Positions 44,060 to 53,940 are shown, counted from the stretch's first letter. The stretch: DNA of 64,000 nt from Flavobacterium frigidimaris (GCA_900129595.1 FQWG01000001.1:124001-188000), one strand, 5' to 3'. Program-made: numbers and translations. The notes: generated by a model from the letters alone, not told the origin.

Positions 44060-45229
44060 ATGAGCAAATTATTTGTTGCAGGAGAAGTTTTCCATGGTCC
44101 GGGAAGCCTTGAAGAATTAAAAAATATAAAAGGTAAAAAAGCATTTGTCGTAACCGGAGGAAGTTCGATGAAAAAAAGCGGAACGCTTGACAAAGCTGTG
44201 GCATATTTAAACGAAGCAGGAATCGAAACTTTTGTTTTTGATGGTGTCGAAGAAGATCCGTCATCAGCAACCAGTTTTAAAGGTGCAGAAGCTATGCGTG
44301 AGTTTCAGCCGGACTGGATCGTAGGTATTGGCGGATGTTCTGCAATTGATGCCGCTAAAACAATGTGGATTTTTTACGAACACCCAAATACGGAATTTGA
44401 TTCACTTATTAAACCGTTTAGCGTACCGGTACTTAGAAATAAAGCGAGATTTATAGCCATTCCGTCTACTAGCGGAACAGGAACTGAAACGACAGGTTTA
44501 GCCGTAATCACAGATCGCGAAAAAGGAGTAAAATATCCAATTGTTTCATATGAATTAACTCCGGATATTGCCATAATCGATGGAGAAATTTGTGCTTCGA
44601 TGCCCGCACACGTAACGTCAAATACAGGATTAGATGCCTTAACACATTGCGTTGAAGCGTATGTTTCTAATATTGATGATAATTTTGCTGACGTATTAGC
44701 AAAAGGCGGTTTACAAATTGTTTTTGACAATCTGGAAGAAGCGGTAAAAAACCCTTCGAATATTACTGCACGTCAAAACATGCATGATGCTTCATTTATG
44801 GGAGGTTTGGCTTTCAATAATGCATGGTTAGGTATTGTTCACTCCTTGTCTCATCAGGTTGGTGCTTTGTATGGCATTCCACACGGATGTGCAAATGCGA
44901 TCTTCTTACCTAACGTTATCCGATATAATAATTCGGCCACTACTAAATTTCCGTCACTTGCAAAAGTAATTGGACTTGAAACAGCTGAAGAATTGGCTCA
45001 GGCAATTGAAGGACTAAGAAAAAAAGTCAACAATATTTCTTCTCTAAAAGAATTTGGAATTTCAAAAGAAGACTGGGACAAAAATCTGGATTATATTGCA
45101 AATAATGCATTAATCGATCCATGTACCGGTTTTAATCCTAGAGTAACAAACCTTGAGGATCTGAAAGACATTTATAATGCCTGCTACGAAGGTATTGTTT
45201 ATGCTAATGAGACATTAGTTACAAACTAG
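44060..45229 (+). CDS. iron-containing (type III) alcohol dehydrogenase
   Basis: A 389-residue NAD(P)-dependent, metal-containing alcohol dehydrogenase of the butanol/1,3-propanediol type. GIGGCSAIDAAKTMWIF near residue 95 is the nucleotide-binding GGG-like loop; the metal-binding region includes TSNTGLDALTHCVEAYVS and AWLGIVHSLSHQVGALYGIPHG, with Asp and His ligands, the last His at GIPHGCANA. It likely oxidises or reduces short alcohols/aldehydes. Controlled by the upstream AraC gene by position. Confidence 0.92.
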   Translation: MSKLFVAGEVFHGPGSLEELKNIKGKKAFVVTGGSSMKKSGTLDKAVAYLNEAGIETFVFDGVEEDPSSATSFKGAEAMREFQPDWIVGIGGCSAIDAAKTMWIFYEHPNTEFDSLIKPFSVPVLRNKARFIAIPSTSGTGTETTGLAVITDREKGVKYPIVSYELTPDIAIIDGEICASMPAHVTSNTGLDALTHCVEAYVSNIDDNFADVLAKGGLQIVFDNLEEAVKNPSNITARQNMHDASFMGGLAFNNAWLGIVHSLSHQVGALYGIPHGCANAIFLPNVIRYNNSATTKFPSLAKVIGLETAEELAQAIEGLRKKVNNISSLKEFGISKEDWDKNLDYIANNALIDPCTGFNPRVTNLEDLKDIYNACYEGIVYANETLVTN

Positions 45230-45252
45230 TTATAAAAAACAGAATAAAAAAG

Positions 45253-45290
45253 CAAACCAGACATTTTTTGAATGTCTGGCTTGTTTGTTT
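45253..45290. terminator. bidirectional terminator between ADH and GH2 genes
   Basis: A 9-bp perfect stem CCAGACATT/AATGTCTGG is extended by a CAAA/TTTG-type flank and T-rich tail. It sits between convergent genes and can end both. Confidence 0.75.
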
Positions 45291-45308
45291 TAGTAGTATT
45301 CTAAAGTA

Positions 45309-47744
45309 TTAAAGTTCTGACTTTAAATTTATCTTTCCTTTCTGAAGTCCTTTACCTGTTACTTCCAATTGAATTGCTCCTGCAGTTTTAATTGCTTTAA
45401 CCAAAACTACCAATTTACCGCTGAAAAGCTTCATTTTATTGTCATGAAATATTTCTAATGATGTAGCATCGCCATTACATGCCGCTCTGTAAGTTGCAGC
45501 GCCCGTTACTTTAAAATTTAGTTCATTGATTGCTGTCGGGCATGGAATTCCGTTTTTATCTACCACCGAAACTGTTACAAAAGAGATATCATCACCATCG
45601 GCTTTGATCACTTTGCGATCTGCTTCTAGAACAATTTTGTATGCCTCTGCGGCAGTTTTAACCTCACTTTCAGCAGCTATTTTGCCATTCGAATCAAATG
45701 CTACAACTTTTACAGTTCCAGGCTCGTATTTCACATCATTCCACATTAAACGATAGCGGTTTTGCGGAGTTGAATTGTTCTTTTTCTGCACGCCCATGCT
45801 TTTTCCGTTTACGAAAAGTTCTGCGCTATCGTAGTTTGTGTAAACAAAAACGGGAGTTATTTCGCCTTCTCTTCCTTTCCAGTTCCAGTGTGGCAATATA
45901 TGAAGCGTTTTATCCTGCTTATTCCATCTGCTTCTGTACAGATAAAAACGATCTTTAGGAAGTCCTGCCAAATCTGAAATACCGAAATAAGAACTTCTTG
46001 ATGGCCATTTTTCATCATAAGGCGTTGGTTCTCCCAAGTAATCAAAACCGGTCCAGACAAATTCGCCAATAACCCACGGTTTATCGTCCTGCAATACAAA
46101 ATCTTCATCCGGAACATTCGACCAGCTGCACGCTTCGAGATCATAAGAAGAAGATTGAAGATCGTCATATTGTTTCTCTTTTTGCTGTACAACAGGAAAT
46201 TTGTAAATTCCTCTTGAACTCACCGTCGACGCTGTTTCTGATCCTAATATAAATCCTTGCGGGAACGATTTATAAGCTTCTTCGTAAAGCTGAACTCTGT
46301 AATTCAGTCCCGGTATATCTAATAAAGAACCAAAACCGGATGCCATAGTTTGTTTTACCTGATCCATTCCCACCGTTACCAGACGCGTAGGATCTTCTCT
46401 ATGAAAAACATCCTGCAAAAATTTAGCCCTTGTTAAACCTTCGGCTCCATATTGATCCGGAACTTCATTTCCTGAACTCCACATGACAATACAAGGATGA
46501 TTTCGTGTGGCTCTCACTAAATTTACAATGTCTTTTTCTGCATATTCTTCAAAAAAACGATGATATCCGTTTTTTACTTTTGGCTTTGCCCATTCATCAA
46601 AACTTTCAGCCAGAAACATAAATCCCATTTCGTCAGCCAATTCAAGCTGTTCAAAAGAAGGCATATTATGAGAACTTCGAATCGCATTACATCCCATATC
46701 TTTTAGAATTGTAAGCTGTCTTCTTAGCGCCGCTTTATTTACTGCAGCTCCAAGAGGCCCAAGGTCATGATGAAGACAAACGCCTTTAAACTTTGTTACT
46801 TTTCCGTTAAGGCTAAAGCCAATATGAGGTTCATACTTAATTGATCTGATATCAAATTTTATACTTTGTTCGTCTTTTAAAGTTCCGTCAGCTGCGTATA
46901 ATTTGGTAATCGCGGTATATAAATAAGGCGTTTCAGGACTCCATAAATGAGATTTTGCAACATCAATAGTTTGATGAAACTTTCCGTCTTTTATTTCTGT
47001 AATTTTTTGCGTTGCTACAATAGTATTAGATGCATCTTTTATTTGCGTTACCATCGACAAATTATTGCCATTCACTTCAGCTTTTAGATCAACAACAGCG
47101 GTATTTTCATTGATGTCCGGAGTGGTAATAAAAGTGCCCCATTGCACAAAGCTTTCCTCCTCTTTTACCACAATACTTACTTTTCTGTATAAACCGGCTC
47201 CGGGATACCATCTTGACGAAAATGGTTCGTTGGTCAATTTTACTGCCAGCAGGTTTTCTGCTCCCGGAATGAGATCTTTGCTAATATCAATATAAAAATA
47301 GCTGTAGCCGTAACCCCATTCTCCTATTTTTTTTCCGTTCAAAAAAACCTGAGGTTCGCTCATCGCGCCTTCAAAAATAAGAAGCGCTTTTTTACCTTTT
47401 TTAAACTCCGGAATCGAAAACGCATTACGATACCAACCTGTACCAATATGCGGCAATGCTCCGGTACGACCTGTTTTTTCGGTGGGCACTTTTTCTCCGT
47501 TTTGTTCAATTGCCGAAACTTGCTTGTCCCATTCTTTATCAAAAGGTCCGTAAATGGCCCAATCGTGCGGGACACTGACTTTTTCCCATTTCGAAGCATT
47601 AAAATCTACAGAAAAAGCATCTCCTTTTATTTCTTTAGAAAAGAGCCAATTCTCTTTTAAAACAGTAGTCGATTGTGACATCATTTCTACAGAAGAAAAA
47701 ATCAGCAGAAATAACGATAATATTGATCTAAAAATTAAATTCAT
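45309..47744 (-). CDS. glycoside hydrolase family 2 (beta-galactosidase-like)
   Basis: An 811-residue exported enzyme (signal peptide ending MMSQS). Domain order: sugar-binding jelly roll (HDWAIYGPFDKEW), immunoglobulin-like GH2 domain, TIM barrel (KFKGVCLHHDLGPLGAAVNK), DUF4982 and a C-terminal Ig-like domain. The acid/base Glu is in IVMWSSGNEVPDQ near 425 and the nucleophile Glu in PWVIGEFVWTGFDYL near 565. Activity on a beta-galactoside or related plant or algal glycan is likely. Monocistronic, exported to the periplasm; no SusCD pair is nearby. Confidence 0.92.
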   Translation of the reverse strand: MNLIFRSILSLFLLIFSSVEMMSQSTTVLKENWLFSKEIKGDAFSVDFNASKWEKVSVPHDWAIYGPFDKEWDKQVSAIEQNGEKVPTEKTGRTGALPHIGTGWYRNAFSIPEFKKGKKALLIFEGAMSEPQVFLNGKKIGEWGYGYSYFYIDISKDLIPGAENLLAVKLTNEPFSSRWYPGAGLYRKVSIVVKEEESFVQWGTFITTPDINENTAVVDLKAEVNGNNLSMVTQIKDASNTIVATQKITEIKDGKFHQTIDVAKSHLWSPETPYLYTAITKLYAADGTLKDEQSIKFDIRSIKYEPHIGFSLNGKVTKFKGVCLHHDLGPLGAAVNKAALRRQLTILKDMGCNAIRSSHNMPSFEQLELADEMGFMFLAESFDEWAKPKVKNGYHRFFEEYAEKDIVNLVRATRNHPCIVMWSSGNEVPDQYGAEGLTRAKFLQDVFHREDPTRLVTVGMDQVKQTMASGFGSLLDIPGLNYRVQLYEEAYKSFPQGFILGSETASTVSSRGIYKFPVVQQKEKQYDDLQSSSYDLEACSWSNVPDEDFVLQDDKPWVIGEFVWTGFDYLGEPTPYDEKWPSRSSYFGISDLAGLPKDRFYLYRSRWNKQDKTLHILPHWNWKGREGEITPVFVYTNYDSAELFVNGKSMGVQKKNNSTPQNRYRLMWNDVKYEPGTVKVVAFDSNGKIAAESEVKTAAEAYKIVLEADRKVIKADGDDISFVTVSVVDKNGIPCPTAINELNFKVTGAATYRAACNGDATSLEIFHDNKMKLFSGKLVVLVKAIKTAGAIQLEVTGKGLQKGKINLKSEL

Positions 47745-47946
47745 GTTTTGTTTTATTTTTTCTCCACTAATATATTAAGATAATTTAGCTTTATGAAAAT
47801 TAATAACTTAATGGTAAAATTTAATTTTTATTTTTTATTAAATGAACCAAATCCTGAAAAGCATGAACGGTTCGAATACAACTCACTAAAATTAAACTCT
47901 TATAATATTATCCTTCGATAAAACTGTTATAAGCCAATTTTCGTAT

Positions 47947-48255
47947 ATGCAGGTAAAAGCAGTTGTCATGGAAACATTACCAATCTTTCTTGTAAAAGTT
48001 CTGCAAGTTCTTGCTGACAGATACGGCATGAATTGTACTTTAGAGGAGTTAACAAGTCTTTTGACTCCAATTTTTAATGCTGCCACACTATTTAAAGACA
48101 GTATATCTAATGAAAAGGAAAACCAGGCTAGAGTACTTGATGCTTTACTTTTTTTGAATCACCACGGATATATCTTTTTAGATAGAAATTCTGACGAAAG
48201 TACGATCAGTATAAAAGGCCTGATTGCAGTAAATAGTAAGATCTTTTGCAATTAG
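47947..48255 (+). CDS. hypothetical protein, 102 residues
   Basis: A plus-strand ORF between two minus-strand genes. It reads METLPIFLVKVLQVLADRYG after an optional 7-residue extension, then SNEKENQARVLDALLFLNHH, and ends DESTISIKGLIAVNSKIFCN. The helical composition and charged pattern are those of a small soluble protein. I do not recognise the family. The gene has no co-directional neighbour. Confidence 0.6.
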   Translation: MQVKAVVMETLPIFLVKVLQVLADRYGMNCTLEELTSLLTPIFNAATLFKDSISNEKENQARVLDALLFLNHHGYIFLDRNSDESTISIKGLIAVNSKIFCN

Positions 48256-48326
48256 GTCTGCGAATGTAAATGTATTGAAGTCGTTGCTATTACTTTCCTT
48301 ATTAATAGCAAGGAGCAGCTTACCTG

Positions 48327-49241
48327 CTAATCATTACTATGAAGATAAAAGTTTCTGAAATCCAACGGTGAAATATTGGTGTGTTTTTTAAAATATTTCA
48401 CGAAGTAAGAATCATCATTAAAACCAAGATTGTATCCAATTTTATTTATACTAAAATTAGTATTCAGCAGCATTTTTTGTGCTTCATCAATTATTCTTTC
48501 GTGTATCAGCTGAGAAGGACTTTTATCCAGCAACTGGCTGGTTAAATCTGACAATGTTCTGGATGATATCTGCATAATCCTGGCGTATTCTGACACGTTG
48601 AGCTCTTTTTTGAAATTGTCTTCTATCAGATTAAGAAATTTTGCCAATTTCAATTGTTTTTTGTCACCCGGAAGAATATGATGTCCCATACTTGTATTCA
48701 ATTTATTCCATTTGTGCTGCAGCTGAATGAGGAAGACTTTGAGGTAGTTCCTGACAAGTTCTGCCTGATAAGGCTTGTTTTTGTTGTTTAATTCATTTTT
48801 AATTAAATTCAAATATTCATCTAACACAAAGAGATCATCCCTATCTAAATTAATATAGGGCGGCGTAAGTTTTTTGAATAAATCATATTTTAAAAGAAAA
48901 TCAGCATCATTGTTATTCTGAATTAAAAACTGCTCATTAAACTGAATTAAAACACCGCTATAATGCGTGTTTTTATCAAAATAATGAACCTGTTCTTTCG
49001 TCACGAAAAAAAGCGTGTTTTCGATGACATCAAATCCTTTATAATCAACAAAATATCTGCCATTTCCGTTTTTAAACCATATGATCTGATAGTAATTCTT
49101 ACTATGTGCCTTTCTCCTTTTTTTATCGTATTTTTTCAGGTAGTTTTCAATTTCATAAACAGAAAACCTTGGCATATTAGGTTGATACTGATTCAGATGT
49201 TGTTCATCAGTTTTATCTGGATTATTAGTAAAATTTTGCAT
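48327..49241 (-). CDS. AraC-family transcriptional regulator
   Basis: A 304-residue regulator from the ATG (an earlier in-frame TTG would add three residues). Cupin N-terminus (YYQIIWFKNGNGRYFVDYKG) and C-terminal double HTH (ARIMQISSRTLSDLTSQLLD; FSINKIGYNLGFNDDSYFVK). It lies downstream of the MDR-SDR-TetR cluster on the same strand; a regulatory link is possible but TetR operators already explain that cluster. Confidence 0.9.
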   Translation of the reverse strand: MQNFTNNPDKTDEQHLNQYQPNMPRFSVYEIENYLKKYDKKRRKAHSKNYYQIIWFKNGNGRYFVDYKGFDVIENTLFFVTKEQVHYFDKNTHYSGVLIQFNEQFLIQNNNDADFLLKYDLFKKLTPPYINLDRDDLFVLDEYLNLIKNELNNKNKPYQAELVRNYLKVFLIQLQHKWNKLNTSMGHHILPGDKKQLKLAKFLNLIEDNFKKELNVSEYARIMQISSRTLSDLTSQLLDKSPSQLIHERIIDEAQKMLLNTNFSINKIGYNLGFNDDSYFVKYFKKHTNISPLDFRNFYLHSND

Positions 49242-49389
49242 TTGGCGCAATTAAAATTAAAAATTTAGAAGAAGAAAGAAAACATCCAATACCATAGATG
49301 TCTAATCTTTCATTTACTTTTTACTTTCAGGATGTAAGGATATTGTCTCTAACGAGTTATTGAAAATCCAGTTAAATGCAACAGCCTGT

Positions 49390-50388
49390 TTATTTTATTT
49401 TGATCACTACTTTTCCTTTCGCACGTCCGCTTTCTACATATTCCAAAGCATTTTTTGCTTGTTCAAAAGGAAATACTTTATCTACAATTGGTTTAATGAT
49501 ACCGGCTTCAATCAGGTTCGTAATTTCCTGCAGCTGGCTTCCATCAGCTCTCATAAAAAGAAATTTAAAATACACATGCTTTTTTTTGGCTTTCTTTCTT
49601 ATGCCAAAACTAATTAGTGCTAAAACAATCTTCAAATACCAAGGCAATCTTAATTCATCGGCAAATTCAGGTGTTGGCGGACCTGAAATGGAGATGACAT
49701 TTCCACCGGACTTTAAGACTTTCAGGGATTTTTCGAGTGTTTTTATATCCTGACTGTTAAGTACTGCGTCATACTCTTTAAGAACACTTTCGAAATCCTG
49801 CGTTTTATAATCGATCAGTACATCTGCCCCCAGACTTTTGAGTAATTCGAAGCTATTACTGCTGGCTGTGGTAGCAACGGTGGCTCCCAAATGTTTCGCC
49901 AGCTGAATTGCTACTGTTCCCACTCCTCCGGAACCTGCCTGAATAAAGACTTTCTGTCCTTTTTTTAAATTAGCACTTTCAACCAGTGCCTGCCAGGCGG
50001 TAAGGGCTACCAGTGGCAGAGATGCTGCTTCCTCCATACTGAAGTTTCCGGGTTTAAACGCTACGTCTTTTTCATTGATGGCAATATACTCGGCAAACGT
50101 TCCTATATGATAATCTGATGGTCGGGAATATACGTGATCGCCAATTTTAAATTTGGTTACATCTTTGCCCACTTCGGTGATAATTCCAGCTACATCGTGT
50201 CCAAGTATTAAGGGAAATTTATAGGGAAGCATCAATTTAAATTCACCAGTTTTAATCTTGGAATCAAGAAGATTAACACCCGCTGCGTGCACCTCAATCA
50301 AAACCTCATTTTTACCCACAAACGGAATTGAAACATCTGCCAACTGAAGAGGTCCTTTTGCGTATTTGTTTATTATAAATGCTTTCAT
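49390..50388 (-). CDS. zinc-independent MDR NADP-dependent oxidoreductase
   Basis: A 332-residue quinone oxidoreductase-like enzyme. GVNLLDSKIKTGEF and GHDVAGIITEVG mark the catalytic domain, AGSGGVGTVAIQLAKHLGA the nucleotide-binding domain. No structural zinc Cys cluster. It starts 1 base after the SDR gene, the second structural gene of the TetR-controlled operon. Confidence 0.9.
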   Translation of the reverse strand: MKAFIINKYAKGPLQLADVSIPFVGKNEVLIEVHAAGVNLLDSKIKTGEFKLMLPYKFPLILGHDVAGIITEVGKDVTKFKIGDHVYSRPSDYHIGTFAEYIAINEKDVAFKPGNFSMEEAASLPLVALTAWQALVESANLKKGQKVFIQAGSGGVGTVAIQLAKHLGATVATTASSNSFELLKSLGADVLIDYKTQDFESVLKEYDAVLNSQDIKTLEKSLKVLKSGGNVISISGPPTPEFADELRLPWYLKIVLALISFGIRKKAKKKHVYFKFLFMRADGSQLQEITNLIEAGIIKPIVDKVFPFEQAKNALEYVESGRAKGKVVIKIK

Positions 50389-50389
50389 A

Positions 50390-51157
50390 TTAGTTTTTTA
50401 AAAGTTGATGATTTTTCTTTGGATTAACTAACTCATAGGCGATCTTCGGGAAAAATCTTTGAATCAGATGAAGTAGTCTGGAGTCGCCCACACGAATAAT
50501 ATACCGGTCTTTTTGCAATCCCACAATAAGTCCCTTTACCATTGCTTCAACAGAGATTTTTTTATCGTTCCTGTCTGCAGTCATTTCAGTAGCAACAAGC
50601 GGCGGGATTAGTTCGAATATTTTTACGTTACTGCCAATTATATTTAGATGTTCACGAAGTGACACCGTGTAGAATGCCAGCGCAGTTTTAGACGATGCAT
50701 AAGTCGCTTCAATTAGCGAAGGAACCCTGCTCAGTATCGATGTTGTGTTGATTATAGCGCCTTCTTTTCTTGATTGAAGCATGTCAAGAAAAAGATTGTT
50801 TAGTCTTATAACGCCCAGATAATTTACCTCCATTTCATAAGCAGCACCCTCTGCATGTTTATCATTTGCCACACCCAGGTTTAATGGCGGAACCAGTACA
50901 GCTGCATTATTATATAAGATATCAATACCTCCTAATTCTTTTATTTTTTTTAAAAGAGAATCTCCATCTTCCTTATTTGCTATATCACTTTGTATCGCAA
51001 TAAGAGCAGGATATTTTTTTTTAGCTGTATCCAGTTTGGCTTGATTTCTTCCGGTAACGATTACTTTAGCACCCATTGCCAAAAACTGTTTGGCGGCTTC
51101 CAGCCCTATTCCGGATGCTCCCCCGGTTATTAATATTGTTTTGCCTTGTATGTTCAT
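50390..51157 (-). CDS. SDR-family oxidoreductase (DltE-like)
   Basis: A 255-residue classical SDR: TGGASGIG at residues 11-18, YNNAAVL near 86, catalytic S in TTSILS and YASSK near 153-157. The C-terminus IRVGDSRLLHLIQRFFP is typical of DltE-like proteins. First structural gene of the operon with the MDR gene, with two operator palindromes 46-85 bases upstream. Confidence 0.9.
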   Translation of the reverse strand: MNIQGKTILITGGASGIGLEAAKQFLAMGAKVIVTGRNQAKLDTAKKKYPALIAIQSDIANKEDGDSLLKKIKELGGIDILYNNAAVLVPPLNLGVANDKHAEGAAYEMEVNYLGVIRLNNLFLDMLQSRKEGAIINTTSILSRVPSLIEATYASSKTALAFYTVSLREHLNIIGSNVKIFELIPPLVATEMTADRNDKKISVEAMVKGLIVGLQKDRYIIRVGDSRLLHLIQRFFPKIAYELVNPKKNHQLLKN

Positions 51158-51202
51158 GATGAATTATTTAAAGATTTATTTTTTTATAAATTCCGCGTAT
51201 TT

Positions 51203-51242
51203 TAGACTTTTTAGTCTATTTTGTAATATACTTTTTAGTCTA
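51203..51242. promoter_or_regulatory. two tandem TetR operators before the SDR-MDR operon
   Basis: TAGACT-TTTT-AGTCTA at 51203-51218 and TATACT-TTTT-AGTCTA at 51227-51242. Centres are 24 bases apart. They share the TAnACT/AGTnTA half-sites with the palindrome before tetR at 51872. Confidence 0.8.
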
Positions 51243-51259
51243 TTTTAAACCAAAAAAAA

Positions 51260-51850
51260 TTATATGCTGTATTGCTCTAATTCAGACTTTAGACTTTTGA
51301 TAAGTCCCTGCATTGGTTTTGCTGTCCCCATAACTCTGCACATAACAATACCACCTTCTACAGATGCTACCAATTTAAACGCAAAAACAACGGGATCCAG
51401 TTTACCGGAAAACTCGCCAATATTAATTCCTTCCTGAAGTAATCCTGCTAATTCCTGCTGACCACTTCTAAATACTTTCGCCACTTTCTCTTTTATAAGC
51501 GGATAATTATCATCTGCTTCTACTGCAGTATTAAGTATCGGGCAACCGCCGGAAATATAAGTTTCAATTGGATCTTTGTAAAAATCCAAAAATGCAAAAA
51601 CTTTGCCTTTAATTGTTTTTGCCTGATAAACGGCTGCTCTGATTCTGTCTGAAATCATTTTCAATGACAAATCAATAACCTGCTCTGATAAATCTTCTTT
51701 ATTTTCAAAATGACCATAAAGACAGCCTTTTGTCAGTTTTGTGGCCGCCAGAATATCATCAATATTAACCCCCGAGATACCTTTTTCATTATAAAGCGGT
51801 ACAGCAGTTTCCAGTATAAATTGTTTTGTTCTTTCGGCCTTACTAAGCAT
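51260..51850 (-). CDS. TetR/AcrR-family repressor
   Basis: A 196-residue regulator. HTH: FILETAVPLYNEKGISGVNI, then AATKLTKGCLYGHFENKEDL (about residues 12-55). The ligand domain is TetR_C-like (FRSGQQELAGLLQEGINIGE). Three palindromes identify its binding sites: one before its own gene, two before the SDR-MDR genes downstream, so it represses both. Inducers are probably electrophilic small molecules. Confidence 0.92.
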   Translation of the reverse strand: MLSKAERTKQFILETAVPLYNEKGISGVNIDDILAATKLTKGCLYGHFENKEDLSEQVIDLSLKMISDRIRAAVYQAKTIKGKVFAFLDFYKDPIETYISGGCPILNTAVEADDNYPLIKEKVAKVFRSGQQELAGLLQEGINIGEFSGKLDPVVFAFKLVASVEGGIVMCRVMGTAKPMQGLIKSLKSELEQYSI

Positions 51851-51871
51851 TATAAATTAATTTAGAGGACA

Positions 51872-51891
51872 AATATACTAAAAAGTATATT
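51872..51891. promoter_or_regulatory. TetR operator at the tetR promoter
   Basis: A perfect 20-base palindrome AATATACT-AAAA-AGTATATT lies about 22 bases before the tetR ATG, sharing the ACT-N4-AGT core with both sites at 51203. Confidence 0.8.
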
Positions 51892-52001
51892 ATGTGTGAT
51901 TTTTTTTGAATTTTATTAACTTTTAAATTTACCTGCTACAAGTTAAGTCTGTACAATTCGTTGCTATACAGTATCAATTTTGTTTTATCATAAGATCTAC
52001 G

Positions 52002-52880
52002 TTATTTATTTTTTTCTGCAATATAAACTCCTGTAATAATACATAAGGCGCCCATAAGTGAGATAAAAGTAAAGGTTTCTCCAAGAAAGATTGTAGAAGT
52101 TAGAATCGTAGAAAATGGTACCATATAAATATAGTTTGCCGTTTGGGATGCTCCCAGTTGCTTGACAGCATAATTCCACATGATATAGCAAAGCATCGAT
52201 GCAATCAGTCCAAGAAAAAGCAAGTTACCCCAAACTACAGGTTGACACATTAAATCAGGTTTCATTTGCAATGGAGAGAACGGGAAATAAAAACATAAGG
52301 ACACGATTCCATAAAAGAAAACTTTCCGGGTTATAAACAAAGTATCGTACTTTGACGTTAGCTTTTTCAACACAAGACAATAAACTGCCCATAATATTGA
52401 AGCGAAAATAGTCAGAGCATCTCCTACGGGATTGATATCGAAGGCCATGCTCCCATTAAAAACCACTAACCCTACTCCCAACAAAGCAATCAAAGAACCA
52501 TAGATTACTTTTTTCCGGAAAGCAGTTTTGTACAATAAAAAGGATAGTACAACAGTAAATAACGGTGAAGTACAAATAAGCAGCGAAACATTTGATGCTA
52601 ATGTATAGCTCAATGCCTTGTTTTCTGCCAGAAAGAATAGAGAGCCTCCGGATAAACCACATACAAACAGCCAAAATTCGTCTTTATAATTGTTTGCCCA
52701 TTTCTTATCGTGAGAAATAAGAATTGTGCATAAATAGGCAAGCAAAAACCGGTAAAAGAATATTTCAACAGAAGAAAGACCTTTATTTATCAGTATTTTA
52801 GTTGAGACATAAGTAGTTCCCCAAATAATTATGGTTACTGTTGCCAGAAAATGGTAGAATAATGTTTTATTTTTTAGCAT
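52002..52880 (-). CDS. EamA-family (DMT) transporter
   Basis: A 292-residue, ten-helix drug/metabolite transporter with two EamA halves: IIWGTTYVSTKILINKGLS and GDALTIFASILWAVYCLVLK. Export of amino acids or metabolites is usual. The gene starts 1 base after the DUF2000 stop, and the divergent Lrp/AsnC regulator at 53473 suggests an amino-acid exporter. Confidence 0.9.
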   Translation of the reverse strand: MLKNKTLFYHFLATVTIIIWGTTYVSTKILINKGLSSVEIFFYRFLLAYLCTILISHDKKWANNYKDEFWLFVCGLSGGSLFFLAENKALSYTLASNVSLLICTSPLFTVVLSFLLYKTAFRKKVIYGSLIALLGVGLVVFNGSMAFDINPVGDALTIFASILWAVYCLVLKKLTSKYDTLFITRKVFFYGIVSLCFYFPFSPLQMKPDLMCQPVVWGNLLFLGLIASMLCYIMWNYAVKQLGASQTANYIYMVPFSTILTSTIFLGETFTFISLMGALCIITGVYIAEKNK

Positions 52881-52881
52881 A

Positions 52882-53319
52882 TTACCTGATCAAGCTTAAA
52901 TTTCCCGTAGCCTTATTTATTACTTTCTTGTCACCATAAATCGCTATACCGATATAACAAATATCATTTTCGTCTGTTGTGAGCATCGTGGCTTCATAGT
53001 GGTCATAGGTTTTGGATTTTTGGGCGATGTTGGTAAAACCTACAATCATCAGGTTTTCGAGATCAAGTGATACCAGTTGCTGGCGTATCTCCTTTATTTT
53101 TTCAGATGATGTACCAAGTATAGGAATTGGCATTTGTGTAATGCCAAGATGTTCCCCTCCTCTCTTGTCATAGATATGCTTGCCAACAATACTATTTATA
53201 TTCCTGCCCAATGTTATAGACAAAACACTTGCTGTATTCGCTATAATGCCTACTGGTTGGGTATTATCAATTATTAATACACATTTTTTTACATCGTTAA
53301 TTGTTTGTATGTCTTCCAT
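52882..53319 (-). CDS. DUF2000 protein
   Basis: A 145-residue soluble protein with the DUF2000 landmarks KCVLIIDNTQPVGIIANTAS and HLGITQMPIPILGTSS. Family function is not established; Lrp-type and EamA neighbours suggest amino-acid or peptide handling. Upstream of EamA by 1 base (coupled) and divergent from the Lrp regulator. Confidence 0.88.
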   Translation of the reverse strand: MEDIQTINDVKKCVLIIDNTQPVGIIANTASVLSITLGRNINSIVGKHIYDKRGGEHLGITQMPIPILGTSSEKIKEIRQQLVSLDLENLMIVGFTNIAQKSKTYDHYEATMLTTDENDICYIGIAIYGDKKVINKATGNLSLIR

Positions 53320-53400
53320 TTTTTTAGTATTTAATTTTCTACAAATCTACAAACTGAAGACTATTTTACTACAACAAACACATAAATCGGGAAATTTTCC

Positions 53401-53408
53401 TAATTTTG
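53401..53408 (+). promoter_or_regulatory. -7 box of the Lrp regulator gene
   Basis: TAATTTTG matches TAnnTTTG in the divergent gap, 64 bases before the ATG at 53473. No clear -33 box. Confidence 0.45.
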
Positions 53409-53472
53409 AATTATATCCCGCAAAAAATACTTATCCCAACTATTCAAGATATTAAAAACAGGAAAAAAGACT

Positions 53473-53940
53473 ATGACTAAATTAGATAAAACAGATATTG
53501 GTATCTTAAGTGCCTTGCAAAAAGATGCAAAACTAAACGTGAAAGAACTCTCAGATTTATTACACATATCCAAAACGCCTATTTATGAACGTATAAAGCG
53601 CCTGGAAAACGAGGGATATATCAAACAGTATGTCGCTTTAGTCGACAATAAAAAAGTGGGATTGCCATTGATTGTATTTTGTAATATTTCACTAGCTGTA
53701 CATGATAATGAGCACATTAAACGCTTTCAGGAAGAAATCAAAGAGATTGAAGAGATCATGGAGTGCTATTCTACAGGCGGGATGTACGATTTTTTGATAA
53801 AAGTTGTTCTAAAAGACCTGGAACATTACAACGTCTTTGCGTTTGAAAAGTTGACAAAAGTTCAAGGCATTGTTAAAATGCAAAGTTCATTTGTACTTGG
53901 TGAGATAAAAAATATTACTACTCTAAATATACCATCTTAA
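53473..53940 (+). CDS. Lrp/AsnC-family transcriptional regulator
   Basis: A 155-residue regulator with winged HTH (DIGILSALQKDAKLNVKELS; TPIYERIKRLENEGYIKQYV) and RAM domain (IMECYSTGGMYDFLIKVVLK). Paralogous to the regulator at 8618. Divergent from the DUF2000-EamA operon, a classic arrangement for amino-acid-responsive export control. Confidence 0.92.
   Translation: MTKLDKTDIGILSALQKDAKLNVKELSDLLHISKTPIYERIKRLENEGYIKQYVALVDNKKVGLPLIVFCNISLAVHDNEHIKRFQEEIKEIEEIMECYSTGGMYDFLIKVVLKDLEHYNVFAFEKLTKVQGIVKMQSSFVLGEIKNITTLNIPS

Noticed and set aside
45857..46192. Minus-strand alternate frame inside the GH2 gene
   Set aside because: The GH2 frame has complete catalytic motifs; this frame is basic and lacks any family pattern.
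48963..49268. Hydrophobic plus-strand ORF over the AraC gene
   Set aside because: It is antisense to the regulator; hydrophobic antisense frames are expected from AT-rich coding DNA.
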